Positions 28,779 to 37,259 are shown, counted from the first letter of the stretch. The stretch: DNA of 64,000 bases from Massilibacteroides sp. (GCF_028705895.1 NZ_JAQWCQ010000006.1:34634-98633); one strand, 5' to 3'. Made by a program: numbers and translations. Notes: generated by a model from the sequence alone, not told the origin.

Positions 28779-28817
28779 AGGCGCTTGGAAACGAAAGTTG
28801 AGGCGCCTTAAAATTTT
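28779..28817. repeat. 39-bp dispersed repeat, copy in the trpF-trpA gap
   Basis: This sequence matches bases 52914-52952 at 33 of 39 positions, in the same orientation (shared core GAAACGAAAGTTGA). The copy also holds two direct GTTGAGGCGC units. It fills most of the trpF-trpA spacer. Confidence 0.7.
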
Positions 28818-28819
28818 AT

Positions 28820-29470
28820 TTACTTCTGATGCAATAAAAAATCTGAAATAAACTTTTTGATTTTCATTGCGTCTTTTTGTGCCGGAGCTGATTCGAATCC
28901 GCTATTCAAATCAATGCCGGCAAAACGGGTATGAGAGAAGGTTTGCAGTTCTGTCAAACTATCCGGAGATAGTCCTCCGCTAAGCAGGAAAGGGGTTTCA
29001 CCTTTGTATGTATTTAATAGCTGCCAGTCGAATTGTTTCCCTGATCCTCCAAGCAGGTTACTGCGCGTATCAAAAAGGAAATAGTCTGCCCGTCCTTCGT
29101 AATCGCGGGTAATTTGCAGGTCCTCTTCCGTGGCTACCGGAAAAGCCTTTATCACACTTATTCCCCGCTTTTGAAGCGCATAGCACGTATCCGGCGATTC
29201 TTCTCCGTGTAGTTGGAGGTAATCCAAATTGTATTCAACGACTGAACTTAGCATTTCTTCTAAAGAAGCATCCACAAACACACCGACCTTTTTAATATGG
29301 CGGTCGCCGTGTTGTATTTTTCCACGAAGGAATTCAGTTCCTTCATCAATGAATCTGGGTGAATGCTCGTAGAATATGAATCCGATCCAATCTGCTCCGG
29401 CAGCAATGACGGATTTTATATTCTCCGTATCACGCATACCGCATACTTTTACAATTTTCTTCTTACCCAT
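28820..29470 (-). CDS. trpF: Phosphoribosylanthranilate isomerase
   Basis: TrpF catalyses the Amadori rearrangement of PRA to CdRP. The 216-residue barrel has VKVCGMRDTENIKSV (catalytic Cys region), DWIGFIFYEHSPRF, DYLQLHGEES, YFLFDTRS (Asp) and FAGIDLNSGFESAPAQKD. The ATG at 29470 (MGKKKIVKVCGM) is preferred. It overlaps the trpC stop by 8 bp, and the alternative ATG 4 codons earlier lies deeper in trpC. Confidence 0.93.
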   Translation of the reverse strand: MGKKKIVKVCGMRDTENIKSVIAAGADWIGFIFYEHSPRFIDEGTEFLRGKIQHGDRHIKKVGVFVDASLEEMLSSVVEYNLDYLQLHGEESPDTCYALQKRGISVIKAFPVATEEDLQITRDYEGRADYFLFDTRSNLLGGSGKQFDWQLLNTYKGETPFLLSGGLSPDSLTELQTFSHTRFAGIDLNSGFESAPAQKDAMKIKKFISDFLLHQK

Positions 29471-30278
29471 GATGTATGTCATTTATCAGATTACGCAATA
29501 TTTCTCCCGGATATTCGTCGCGCATAAACGTTTCACCGATCAGGAACCCCCTGAATCCTGCCTTACGTAACCGAAGTATCGTTTCCACATCCTTAAGACC
29601 GCTTTCGGATAGTAATAAAGGATTCAGTCCTTTTGTTTCTCCGACAGTTTTCATTTTTTCTGCTAAACGGAATGAATTTTCCACATCGGTATGAAATGAA
29701 CCCAGATTACGGTTGTTTACGCCCAGCATATCCACGTGTTCGTTTAAATGCTCTAATTCTTCTTCGGTATGTATTTCTAGTAAAACTTCCAGATCAAGAC
29801 TATGCGCCAGTTCTGCTAACGCAGCGCATTCTTTCGGACTTAAAACTGCCGCAATCAATAAAACGGCATCTGCGCCCAACACCCTTGCCTGATATAATTG
29901 GTAGGCGTCTATTATGAAGTCTTTACGCAGAAGCGGTAATTCAACCAAACCACGGGCAGTCTGCAAGTCACCCAAAGATCCTCCAAAAAAATCTCCGTCT
30001 GTCAGCACAGAACAAGCACACGCACCTCCGGCTTCGTAAGCAGGAAGAACATCTTTAACCGCAGCTTTCGGATGCAGCCAACCTTTGGATGGCGATTTTC
30101 GTTTAAATTCTGCAATAATCCCCGATTCGGAAGCTTCCAATCGTGCCCGCATGGAAATAGTAGGTCTTTCCAAGCGTTCGTTCCCAAGAGCAAGCAACGT
30201 ATTTAGGCTGACCGCTTGTTGCTGTCGTTCTAATTCTATACGCTTATTCTCAATAATGTTTTGCAGTATATCTTTCAT
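29463..30278 (-). CDS. trpC: Indole-3-glycerol phosphate synthase
   Basis: TrpC closes the indole ring from CdRP. The 271-residue monofunctional barrel has IIAEFKRKSPSKGWL (catalytic Lys), CACSVLTDGDFFGGSL, LLRKDFIIDAYQLYQ (catalytic Lys), MLGVNNRNLGSF and LLSESGL. It is separate from TrpF, as in other Bacteroidetes, and starts 3 bp after the trpD stop. Confidence 0.95.
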   Translation of the reverse strand: MKDILQNIIENKRIELERQQQAVSLNTLLALGNERLERPTISMRARLEASESGIIAEFKRKSPSKGWLHPKAAVKDVLPAYEAGGACACSVLTDGDFFGGSLGDLQTARGLVELPLLRKDFIIDAYQLYQARVLGADAVLLIAAVLSPKECAALAELAHSLDLEVLLEIHTEEELEHLNEHVDMLGVNNRNLGSFHTDVENSFRLAEKMKTVGETKGLNPLLLSESGLKDVETILRLRKAGFRGFLIGETFMRDEYPGEILRNLINDIHHG

Positions 30279-30281
30279 CTC

Positions 30282-31277
30282 TTAACTATTAATAGCTATA
30301 AATTTACGGAAAGTTTCCAATGCTTTTCCACTTTCTAAGGATTCTCGCGCTTCGACAAGGCAGTCTTCTATTTTCTTTTCCGGACAAATCACCTGAATGG
30401 CAAACGCCGCATTTACTATGACGCAGTTTTTCTGTGGTTCGGTAGCCGTATTCCGGAGAACTGCATCGAATATTTTAGCCGCTTCTTCGGGAGTATCTCC
30501 TCCAAATAAGTCTGATTCCTTGCATCGTGCAAAACCAAGCAATTCGGGTGAATACACCTTTTCTTTCTCCGGCATAGAGACTTTGAATTCTGAAGTCAGA
30601 GAGATTTCATCGTATCCGTCTAAACTATGTACTACCGCAAAGCGTGTTTCGCTTACTTGATACGTATAACTATACAAACGGAGTAAAGGCAGATTGTAAA
30701 CGCCGAGTAGTTGATAGGTCGGGATTACCGGATTAACCAAAGGGCCAAGCATATTGAAAAAACTGCGGACTCCTAAACTTTTTCTCACGGGAGCAACGGC
30801 CTTTAGTGCCGGATTAAATAAAGGAGCATGCAAGTAGGCGATGCCTGCTTTGTCCATCGATTGACGAAGTTTATCCACATCATTTGTGAATCTAACGCCG
30901 TGATTTTCCATCACATTACTGGCGCCGCTTACAGACGTAGCTCCATAGTTGCCATGTTTAACGACCTGATAGCCTGCGCCGGCAACCACAAAACACGCAG
31001 CCGTACTTACGTTAAACGTATTCTTACCATCGCCTCCCGTGCCCACAATGTCAATCGGCTTATAATCGGACAAATCAACCGGAACACGCATCTCTAATAA
31101 CGCTTCTCTAAAGCCGGTCAACTCTTCTACAGAAATGCTCCGCATTAAGAATACGGTAATCAAGCTTGCAATCTGGGAATCGTTATACGCCCCATTGGCT
31201 ATATTCTGTAATATCCGTCGGGCTTCTTCCCGTCCCAGATATTGATGTTCAAATAATTTATATAATATCTCTTTCAT
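30282..31277 (-). CDS. trpD: Anthranilate phosphoribosyltransferase
   Basis: TrpD joins anthranilate to PRPP. The 331-residue enzyme has the PRPP motif DIVGTGGDGKNTFNVSTA, VKHGNYGATSVSGASNVME, the metal-site DE in SLDGYDEISLTSE, and LGPLVNPVIPTYQLLGVY. It is a stand-alone protein, not fused to TrpG. It starts 54 bp after trpG. Confidence 0.95.
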   Translation of the reverse strand: MKEILYKLFEHQYLGREEARRILQNIANGAYNDSQIASLITVFLMRSISVEELTGFREALLEMRVPVDLSDYKPIDIVGTGGDGKNTFNVSTAACFVVAGAGYQVVKHGNYGATSVSGASNVMENHGVRFTNDVDKLRQSMDKAGIAYLHAPLFNPALKAVAPVRKSLGVRSFFNMLGPLVNPVIPTYQLLGVYNLPLLRLYSYTYQVSETRFAVVHSLDGYDEISLTSEFKVSMPEKEKVYSPELLGFARCKESDLFGGDTPEEAAKIFDAVLRNTATEPQKNCVIVNAAFAIQVICPEKKIEDCLVEARESLESGKALETFRKFIAINS

Positions 31278-31331
31278 CTTTTTTGAATTTAATTTATACC
31301 TGCGGACATAAGCAGTATGTCCTACAATTAC

Positions 31332-31898
31332 TTACGATTTCAACCAATTCTGGATAATTAATTTGCCTTGCGGTGTGAGTACGGATTCCGGATGGAACTG
31401 GATTCCTTTTACGTCAAAGGTTTTGTGACGGATCGCCATGATCTGTCCTTCTTCGAAATCGTCTGCGATTATTTCTAAGCAATCCGGAAAGTTCTCCTGT
31501 GAAATTGCCCAGGAATGATAACGTCCCGCCCGGAATGATGTACCTAATCCTTCGAACAAACGATCTTGTTTCAACACGCGTATATCCGAACAAACCCCAT
31601 GGTGGACATCTGTAAGATTAATCAATTTTGCGCCGAAAACTTCCCCGATTGCTTGTTCACCAAGACAAACGCCCAAGATGCTTTTTGTCGGTGCATAACG
31701 TTGGATAAGTGGTAATAATAGGCCTGCCTCAGAAGGAATACCCGGACCTGGAGAAAGCAATATTTTATCAAAACGTTCTATCTCGTCCAAACTGATTTTA
31801 TCGTTGCGGTGTACTTCAACATCTGCTCCTGATTCTTTCAGTATATGAAGTAAATTATAGGTGAAAGAGTCGTAATTATCAAATAATATTATTTTCAT
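31332..31898 (-). CDS. trpG: Anthranilate synthase component II (glutamine amidotransferase)
   Basis: This 188-residue class I amidotransferase supplies ammonia to TrpE. The triad is visible: Cys in LGVCLGEQAIGEVFG, and His and Glu in KGIQFHPESVLTPQG. The start LFDNYDSFTYNLLHIL and LSPGPGIPSEAG are typical. It may also serve p-aminobenzoate synthesis, as in species with a shared subunit, but its place 6 bp after trpE favours anthranilate synthase. Confidence 0.94.
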   Translation of the reverse strand: MKIILFDNYDSFTYNLLHILKESGADVEVHRNDKISLDEIERFDKILLSPGPGIPSEAGLLLPLIQRYAPTKSILGVCLGEQAIGEVFGAKLINLTDVHHGVCSDIRVLKQDRLFEGLGTSFRAGRYHSWAISQENFPDCLEIIADDFEEGQIMAIRHKTFDVKGIQFHPESVLTPQGKLIIQNWLKS

Positions 31899-31904
31899 GT
31901 TGTG

Positions 31905-33299
31905 TTAATTCTTTAATGTTGCAGCCAGATCTATCGCCTTCTTTAATGCTCCCAGCTTATTGTTTACTTCCTGTAATTCTCTTTCGTCATTGCTTTTGGC
32001 TACAATGCCTGCGCCTGCCTGATAATAGAGCACATTGCCACGGCTGACAAATGAACGGATTGTGATGGCTTGATTCAAATCACCGTTCAACCCGATAAAC
32101 CCGATACAACCACCGTAGGCCCCGCGATTATGCTTTTCGATTTCGGTAATCAGTTGCATCGCACGCACCTTCGGAGCGCCACTCAATGTTCCGGCCGGGA
32201 AGGTGTCGATATAGGTTTTCACCGAATTACTATCCGGATTTATCTCTCCGCTGACACGGGATACCAAATGGATTACGTGACTGTAATACTGCACTTCCTT
32301 GTAAAAGTCCACTTTCACATCGTGCGCATTCCGGCTCAGGTCGTTCCGAGCCAGATCGACTAACATTACATGTTCAGCATTCTCTTTAGGATCGACCAAT
32401 AAAGCCTCTGTCCGCTCTTTGTCTAAAGCAACATTCCCCGTACGAAAAGCTGTTCCCGCAATTGGATCAATACTGGCATGTCCCCCTGCTACTTTACAAT
32501 GCGTCTCCGGAGAGGAACCGAAAATACGGAAGCCTCCGAAATCAAAATAAAACAAATAAGGGGAAGGGTTAATACTTCGTAAAGCGCGATAGACTTTAAA
32601 ATCGTCTCCTTTGAAAGCCTGTTCAAAGCGACGGCTTAACACTATCTGGAAAACGTCTCCACGCATACAATGCCGAATACCCTTACGTACCATCTCTTTG
32701 TATTCTTCATCTGTAATAGGAGATGTCTCTTCACCCAGCGGCTGGAAATTATAGGAAGCGTAGTTCCTGTTTTCTATGAGGTTCTCAATCTCCTGAAGAC
32801 CGCTTTCTTCGCCTTTCTGTACTAATTCTATTAACGTCATTTCATTTCGGAAATGATCAAATACGAGAATGTATTTATATAGGATATATAGCATATCCGG
32901 TGCGTCGTTTTCTTCGTGATGAGCTTCTATTACAGGAATATTTTCGAAATAACGAACAGCGTCAAAGGCTGTGTAGCCAAATAATCCGCAAATATCCTTC
33001 TCCGCACCTTCTACGGTGAAACGGCTAAGGAACGAGGAAATACATGCATCCACCGGACTGTTCTTAACAACCTCTACGGAAGAGTCGGGGAAAGTCATCG
33101 TACACGCATTGTTGTTAACCCCGATGCTGGCTACCGGACGTAAGGCGATGTATGAAAGACTGTTTTCATTCCCATGAAAATCGGAACTCTCCAGCAATGC
33201 CGATTCAGGATAAATATCACGTACCCGAAGATAAATACTAACGGGCGTATGTAGATCGCCAAGCAATTTCTTGCTTAAAGTATGATATGTGTAATTCAT
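31905..33299 (-). CDS. trpE: Anthranilate synthase component I
   Basis: TrpE converts chorismate to anthranilate. The 464-residue protein has the N-terminal LLESSDFHG motif (the LLES element of the Trp feedback site), so it is probably inhibited by tryptophan. The catalytic half has DVFQIVLSRRFEQAF, GSSPETHCKV, IDPIAGTAFRTGN, NAEHVMLVDLARNDLSR and TFPAGTLSGAPKVRAM. The start overlaps the trpB stop by 4 bp, coupling their translation. Confidence 0.95.
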   Translation of the reverse strand: MNYTYHTLSKKLLGDLHTPVSIYLRVRDIYPESALLESSDFHGNENSLSYIALRPVASIGVNNNACTMTFPDSSVEVVKNSPVDACISSFLSRFTVEGAEKDICGLFGYTAFDAVRYFENIPVIEAHHEENDAPDMLYILYKYILVFDHFRNEMTLIELVQKGEESGLQEIENLIENRNYASYNFQPLGEETSPITDEEYKEMVRKGIRHCMRGDVFQIVLSRRFEQAFKGDDFKVYRALRSINPSPYLFYFDFGGFRIFGSSPETHCKVAGGHASIDPIAGTAFRTGNVALDKERTEALLVDPKENAEHVMLVDLARNDLSRNAHDVKVDFYKEVQYYSHVIHLVSRVSGEINPDSNSVKTYIDTFPAGTLSGAPKVRAMQLITEIEKHNRGAYGGCIGFIGLNGDLNQAITIRSFVSRGNVLYYQAGAGIVAKSNDERELQEVNNKLGALKKAIDLAATLKN

Positions 33300-34489
33300 T
33301 TGCTCTTATTATTAAAGTAGTCAATATAGGTTTTAATATCTTTATCACCGCGTCCGGAAACAGTCAGCACCACTAATTCGTCCGGTTGGAATTTAATTTT
33401 AGGAAGAGCTCCTAATGCGTGCGCACTTTCAAGTGCCGGAATAATTCCTTCTAAGCGTGTTAGTTCAAAGGCTGCCTCCAATGCTTCGTCATCATCCACC
33501 GCTAAAACTGTAGCCCGTTTGGTCACCGCCAGATTGGCATGTACAGGACCGATGCCCGGATAATCTAATCCTGCCGACACAGAATACGGCTCTTCGATCT
33601 GTCCGTCCTCACTCTGCATCACCAATGTCCGCGCTCCGTGTATAATCCCTTTACGCCCTAATTGTATGGTCGCCGCCGATTGCCCTGAATCTACTCCTTT
33701 GCCTCCTGCTTCCGCTAAGATCAGACGTACACGTTTATCGTCAATATAATGATAAATAGTCCCCGCAGCATTACTTCCTCCACCAACACAAGCAATCAAA
33801 GTATCAGGATAATCACGTCCTTCCTTCTCCATCAACTGTTCACGGATCTCCTCGCTGATCACCGATTGCAGACGAGCCACCATATCGGGATACGGATGAG
33901 GACCGACCGTAGAACCGATAATATAAAACGTATCGGTAGGATGACAGCACCAATCTCGTATAGCCTCGTTTGTAGCATCCTTCAAGGTCATATTTCCTGA
34001 AGTTACCGGAACTACCGTCGCCCCGAGCATTTTCATTTTCTGCACATTGATATGCTGGCGCTCCACATCGGTTTTTCCCATGTAAACAATACATTCCATA
34101 TTCATCAAAGCGCAGACGGTAGCTGTAGCCACGCCATGCTGTCCGGCTCCTGTTTCCGCGATAATACGTGTCTTACCCATCTTTCGCGCCAGTAATATCT
34201 GACCTACGGTGTTGTTAATTTTGTGAGCTCCCGTATGATTCAGATCTTCCCTTTTTAGGTACATTTTACAACCATACTTTTCACTTAATCGTTTAGCGTA
34301 ATAGAGTGGGGAAGGCCTTCCCACATAATCACGAAGTAATTGATAATATTCTTTCTTAAAACTCTCGCTGTTGAGTACATTGAGGTATGTTTCCTGTAAG
34401 ACGGTTACACATTGGTGAAGAATCTCAGGCACATAAGCCCCTCCAAACTCACCGTAATACCCATTTTCATCTACCTGATACGTTTTCAT
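33296..34489 (-). CDS. trpB: Tryptophan synthase beta subunit
   Basis: TrpB is the first gene of the operon. It condenses indole with serine using PLP. The 397-residue enzyme has YVGRPSPLYYAKRLSEKYG, the PLP Lys in NHTGAHKINNTVGQ, ETGAGQHGVATA, the phosphate-binding CVGGGSNAAG and the C-terminal TVSGRGDKD. It follows the leader and attenuator directly; the ATG at 34489 is 49 bases after the attenuator stem begins to end. Confidence 0.96.
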   Translation of the reverse strand: MKTYQVDENGYYGEFGGAYVPEILHQCVTVLQETYLNVLNSESFKKEYYQLLRDYVGRPSPLYYAKRLSEKYGCKMYLKREDLNHTGAHKINNTVGQILLARKMGKTRIIAETGAGQHGVATATVCALMNMECIVYMGKTDVERQHINVQKMKMLGATVVPVTSGNMTLKDATNEAIRDWCCHPTDTFYIIGSTVGPHPYPDMVARLQSVISEEIREQLMEKEGRDYPDTLIACVGGGSNAAGTIYHYIDDKRVRLILAEAGGKGVDSGQSAATIQLGRKGIIHGARTLVMQSEDGQIEEPYSVSAGLDYPGIGPVHANLAVTKRATVLAVDDDEALEAAFELTRLEGIIPALESAHALGALPKIKFQPDELVVLTVSGRGDKDIKTYIDYFNNKSK

Positions 34490-34537
34490 TGTCTATATTA
34501 ATTTGTTTTATTTTAAAAGCTAAAAGTCCTAAAATCA

Positions 34538-34573
34538 AAAAAGGCCTATCGCAAGTGCGACAGACCTTTTTTG
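34538..34573 (-). terminator. trp attenuator terminator
   Basis: On the minus strand the stem AAAAAAGGTCTGTCGC pairs with GCGATAGGCCTTTTTT through two G-U pairs, with loop ACTT. It ends in the T run. It lies between the leader peptide gene and trpB, as expected for an attenuator. Confidence 0.85.
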
Positions 34574-34609
34574 TTTCTTATCTTATGTATATACACGAGG
34601 CTGCGTTCC

Positions 34610-34669
34610 TTACGACTTTCGGAGTAGTAGGAAGCGCCACCAATATGCATTAAAACTATTTCTTATCAT
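34610..34669 (-). CDS. trpL: trp operon leader peptide with tandem Trp codons
   Basis: This is a 19-codon frame that reads MIRNSFNAYWWRFLLLRKS, with two adjacent TGG codons at positions 10-11, ending in TAA. It lies 22 bases after the promoter -7 box and 37 bases before the attenuator stem. Just after the Trp codons, GGCGCTTCCT can pair with AGGAACGC at about 34606-34613, giving an early hairpin that a ribosome stalled at Trp would disrupt. This layout is the classical leader-peptide attenuation design. The reading frame and hairpins are seen directly; the mechanism is inferred. It is too short for normal gene callers. Confidence 0.78.
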   Translation of the reverse strand: MIRNSFNAYWWRFLLLRKS

Positions 34670-34690
34670 CTTTCGTTGTTATTACGGCAG

Positions 34691-34721
34691 CAAATATATC
34701 GATAATCTTACAAAATGCAAA
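34691..34721 (-). promoter_or_regulatory. trp operon promoter
   Basis: On the minus strand TTTG (34718-34721) and TATATTTG (34691-34698) are separated by 19 bases, matching the Bacteroides -33/-7 consensus exactly. Transcription would start near 34685, about 15 bases before the leader ATG. Confidence 0.78.
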
Positions 34722-34747
34722 TATATAAGGAGTTTTTTTGAAAACAC

Positions 34748-35164
34748 TCAGGCAATTGAATGCGCCGTATCTTTTAGCTTTTGTCCGATTTCGTCCAACG
34801 CTTTAGATAAAATTGTAAGTTCCTTATCCGTAAAAGATGCTGGAATTCCATTGACTAAATGATTATTTAACCGTTGCGAAAACCAGGAATGACTCTTCTT
34901 AAAATATTTTTCTGCAATATACGACATAGGTAAAATATCTAAAATACTGGCGAGTCTTAGCTTAATATCAACAGCATGATATAGCTTTTCTGCGCTTTCA
35001 CAGGAGGATATTGCCTCTTTCTCTACCTCTTTGGAAAAAGACAATAACTCTTCATCAGACATTGAGTCGCATTCATCCTGAATTTTTAGTTTTAAATGAT
35101 TCAGGTCAATTTCTCCATTTTGAAAAGCCTCTTTTAATAAATCTACCTTTTTTATTTGATTCAT
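34748..35164 (-). CDS. Small accessory protein, DUF5053-like
   Basis: This 138-residue protein is largely helical and acidic in its first half. The C-terminal part holds LPMSYIAEKYFKKSHSWFSQ, then RLNNHLVNGIPASF and KELTILSKALDEIGQKL. This resembles DUF5053 proteins of Bacteroides mobile elements, recognised from memory of the YIAxxYFxKSxSWxxQRLN pattern. The pattern looks like a helix-turn-helix, so a DNA-binding role is possible but unproven. The gene ends 27 bases before the trp promoter. It sits 25 bp downstream of another small gene, and the pair looks like cargo left by a mobile element. Confidence 0.6.
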   Translation of the reverse strand: MNQIKKVDLLKEAFQNGEIDLNHLKLKIQDECDSMSDEELLSFSKEVEKEAISSCESAEKLYHAVDIKLRLASILDILPMSYIAEKYFKKSHSWFSQRLNNHLVNGIPASFTDKELTILSKALDEIGQKLKDTAHSIA

Positions 35165-35189
35165 ATTCTTTCGGTTTTATTGTTAATCT

Positions 35190-35432
35190 CTACTTCCGAC
35201 TATTTAGTCTTTGAAGCAATTCAATTAATCTATCAAGATGAATATTTATTCTCCTGTCAAGTTCATTTATTGGCAGCCCTCTTTTCTTGAACTCCTCATA
35301 ATATATAGCATAGACAGTGAGGTTATTCTTCTCTCTTTTTATAAGAGATTTGATCTCTTCTATATTAAGCATTACACTTGGTTTTGGTTTTATTACTTCA
35401 AAGGTAATAAAGAATTGTTTATTAAATGCCAT
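35190..35432 (-). CDS. Hypothetical 80-residue helical protein
   Basis: I do not recognise this protein. It starts with a short beta-like part (FFITFEVIKPKPSVML). Two predicted helices rich in Glu, Lys and Arg follow (IEEIKSLIKREKNN; then YEEFKKRGLPINELDRRINI and HLDRLIELLQRL). No signal peptide or membrane segment is present. It lies 25 bp upstream of the DUF5053-like gene on the same strand and diverges from the phenol-lyase gene, so the pair was probably acquired together. Confidence 0.5.
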   Translation of the reverse strand: MAFNKQFFITFEVIKPKPSVMLNIEEIKSLIKREKNNLTVYAIYYEEFKKRGLPINELDRRINIHLDRLIELLQRLNSRK

Positions 35433-35503
35433 TTTCTTATCTTCAAACAGCTTTCTTTAACCTTTTCTTTTCTATATCATCGCCTCACTTATAAATAATT
35501 TAT

Positions 35504-35511
35504 TACTTTTG
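35504..35511 (+). promoter_or_regulatory. -7 promoter element before the phenol-lyase-like gene
   Basis: TACTTTTG matches TAnnTTTG, 32 bases before the ATG. No -33 TTTG was found at the usual distance. Confidence 0.5.
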
Positions 35512-35543
35512 GAGCTTGATTTTGAAATATTCAGTATTAAACA

Positions 35544-37004
35544 ATGGAAAACACTAACAAAACGATTAAATTTCATAGCGGAGAAAATATTCCGCTGGAA
35601 CTGCATAAAGTTCGTATAGTACAAAAACTACACCTTGTTCCGATTGAGAGAAGATTGGAGGCTTTGAATGAGGCCGGATTCAATACGTTCCGTCTTGATA
35701 CGAAAGATGTATTCCTGGATATGTTGACCGATAGTGGAACGAATGCGATGAGTGACCATCAATTAGGGGCTATGATGATAGCAGATGATGCGTATGCCGG
35801 TTCGCAAAGTTTCGTAAGATATCAGAAAGCCGTAGAAGAAGTTTTAGGTAAAAAATATCTGCTGCCTGTCCACCAGGGACGTGCTGCTGAAAATATTATC
35901 AATCATGCTTTTGTCAGAAAAGGACATCTGGTGCCGATGAACTACCATTTTACGACGGCAATGGCACATATTACTCAATATGGCGGAAATATAGAAGAAT
36001 TGTTATATGATGAAGCCTATGTAATCAGTAGCAAGCATCCGTTTAAGGGGAATATGAATATAGAAAAATTGGAAGCCTGCATCCTGCGACACGGTGCTGA
36101 GAATATTCCTTATATTCGTATGGAGGCATCGACCAATCTGATTGGTGGACAGCCGTTCTCTATTGCCAACTTTAGAGATGTCCGGGCTATTGCCGACAAA
36201 TACAATATCCGTTTGGTTTTAGATGCCAGCTTATTGGGTGAAAATGCCTGGTTGGTTAAACAACGGGAAGAGGAATTCAAGAACAGTTCAATGAAGGAGA
36301 TTATCCAAACAATGACCGGACTGGCCGACTTGGTTTATTTCTCTGCAAGGAAGTTGAGTTCTGCACGTGGTGGAGGTATCTGTACGGATAACAAAGCTAT
36401 CTTTAAAGAATTGCAACCGCTTATTCCTTTGTTTGAAGGATTCTTGACTTATGGAGGTATGTCTGTTCGTGAGGTTGAGGCTATTGCAGTCGGACTTTAT
36501 GAAACGCTGGATGAGTCCATGATCTGTCAGAGTCCTCAGTTTATAGAATACTTAGTAAATGCGCTTGACAGCAAAGGAATACCCGTAGTTACGCCTGCCG
36601 GTGTCTTAGGTTGCCATGTAGATGCTATGCGTGTCTGTGCTCATATTCCTCAGACAGAATATCCTGCGGGTGCACTTGCTGCTGCTTTCTTCCTGATTTC
36701 CGGTATTCGTGGAATGGAACGTGGTTCGGTTTCCAATCAACGGGATGAAGAAGGCAATGAAACCTATGCAGACATGGAGCTATTGCGTTTGGCGGTTCCA
36801 CGAAGAGTGTTTACACTGTCTCAGATTAAATATGTAGAAGATCGTATGACCTGGTTATACGAAAACCGTCATCTGATCGGAGGATTAAAGTTCGTTGACG
36901 AACCGCCCGTACTCCGTTTCTTCATGGGAGGACTTGCTCCTGTTAATGACTGGCCTGAAAAACTAATGGCTAAGTTCAGAGAAGACTTCGGGGATAGTTT
37001 GTAA
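35544..37004 (+). CDS. Beta-eliminating lyase, tyrosine phenol-lyase/tryptophanase family (divergent)
   Basis: This 486-residue PLP enzyme has the family's LTDSGTNAMSDHQLGAMM, ADDAYAGSQSF, PVHQGRAAENI, GGQPFSIANFRDVRAIADKY and LLRLAVPRRVFTLSQIKYV. Three residues that separate phenol-lyases from tryptophanases are of the phenol-lyase kind: Thr in NYHFTTAMAH (tryptophanases have Asp), Arg in GMERGSVSN, and Phe in VLRFFMGG (tryptophanases have His). However, the PLP site is altered. The Lys-Lys pair is Arg-Lys in FSARKLSSARGGG, and the DATRCVENA-type Arg is Leu in DASLLGENAW. Activity and substrate are therefore open. It lies beside the trp operon but is transcribed separately. Confidence 0.8.
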   Translation: MENTNKTIKFHSGENIPLELHKVRIVQKLHLVPIERRLEALNEAGFNTFRLDTKDVFLDMLTDSGTNAMSDHQLGAMMIADDAYAGSQSFVRYQKAVEEVLGKKYLLPVHQGRAAENIINHAFVRKGHLVPMNYHFTTAMAHITQYGGNIEELLYDEAYVISSKHPFKGNMNIEKLEACILRHGAENIPYIRMEASTNLIGGQPFSIANFRDVRAIADKYNIRLVLDASLLGENAWLVKQREEEFKNSSMKEIIQTMTGLADLVYFSARKLSSARGGGICTDNKAIFKELQPLIPLFEGFLTYGGMSVREVEAIAVGLYETLDESMICQSPQFIEYLVNALDSKGIPVVTPAGVLGCHVDAMRVCAHIPQTEYPAGALAAAFFLISGIRGMERGSVSNQRDEEGNETYADMELLRLAVPRRVFTLSQIKYVEDRMTWLYENRHLIGGLKFVDEPPVLRFFMGGLAPVNDWPEKLMAKFREDFGDSL

Positions 37005-37046
37005 AAAATAAAGGCCAAAAGCCGTACGATTTCAATTAAAGATATT

Positions 37047-37081
37047 AAGTCTGTTAATCAAATAGATTAACAGACTTTTTG
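37047..37081 (+). terminator. Rho-independent terminator of the phenol-lyase-like gene
   Basis: A perfect 13-bp stem AAGTCTGTTAATC / GATTAACAGACTT with loop AAATA is followed by TTTT. Confidence 0.88.
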
Positions 37082-37220
37082 ATGAAATAAAACAAGCTCT
37101 TAATAGAGAATACAGTTTTTATTCCGTTAGCAGCTATTGCATTTCTTATGTCGCTGAAATACTTCAAACAGAAAATGGTATAAAACATTCTTTTATCATG
37201 TTTTAAGGGGTTTATATTAT

Positions 37221-37228
37221 TATATTTG
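37221..37228 (+). promoter_or_regulatory. -7 promoter element before the double-DUF1080 gene
   Basis: TATATTTG matches TAnnTTTG, 31 bases before the ATG. No convincing -33 box was found. Confidence 0.5.
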
Positions 37229-37259
37229 CGAATAAATCTATCTAAAACATGAATCTAAA

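Noticed and set aside
28779..28817. Possibility that the short repeat in the trpF-trpA gap is a terminator
   Set aside because: No stem followed by a T run is formed on the minus strand. The direct GCGCCTCAAC units do not pair with each other.
34387..34653. 88-codon plus-strand frame across the trp leader
   Set aside because: It is antisense to trpB and to the leader peptide. The tandem Trp codons, promoter and terminator explain the region better on the minus strand.
35238..35498. 86-codon plus-strand frame before the phenol-lyase gene
   Set aside because: It runs antisense to the 80-residue gene and is rich in Phe, Tyr and Leu, as expected from a shadow of AT-rich coding DNA.
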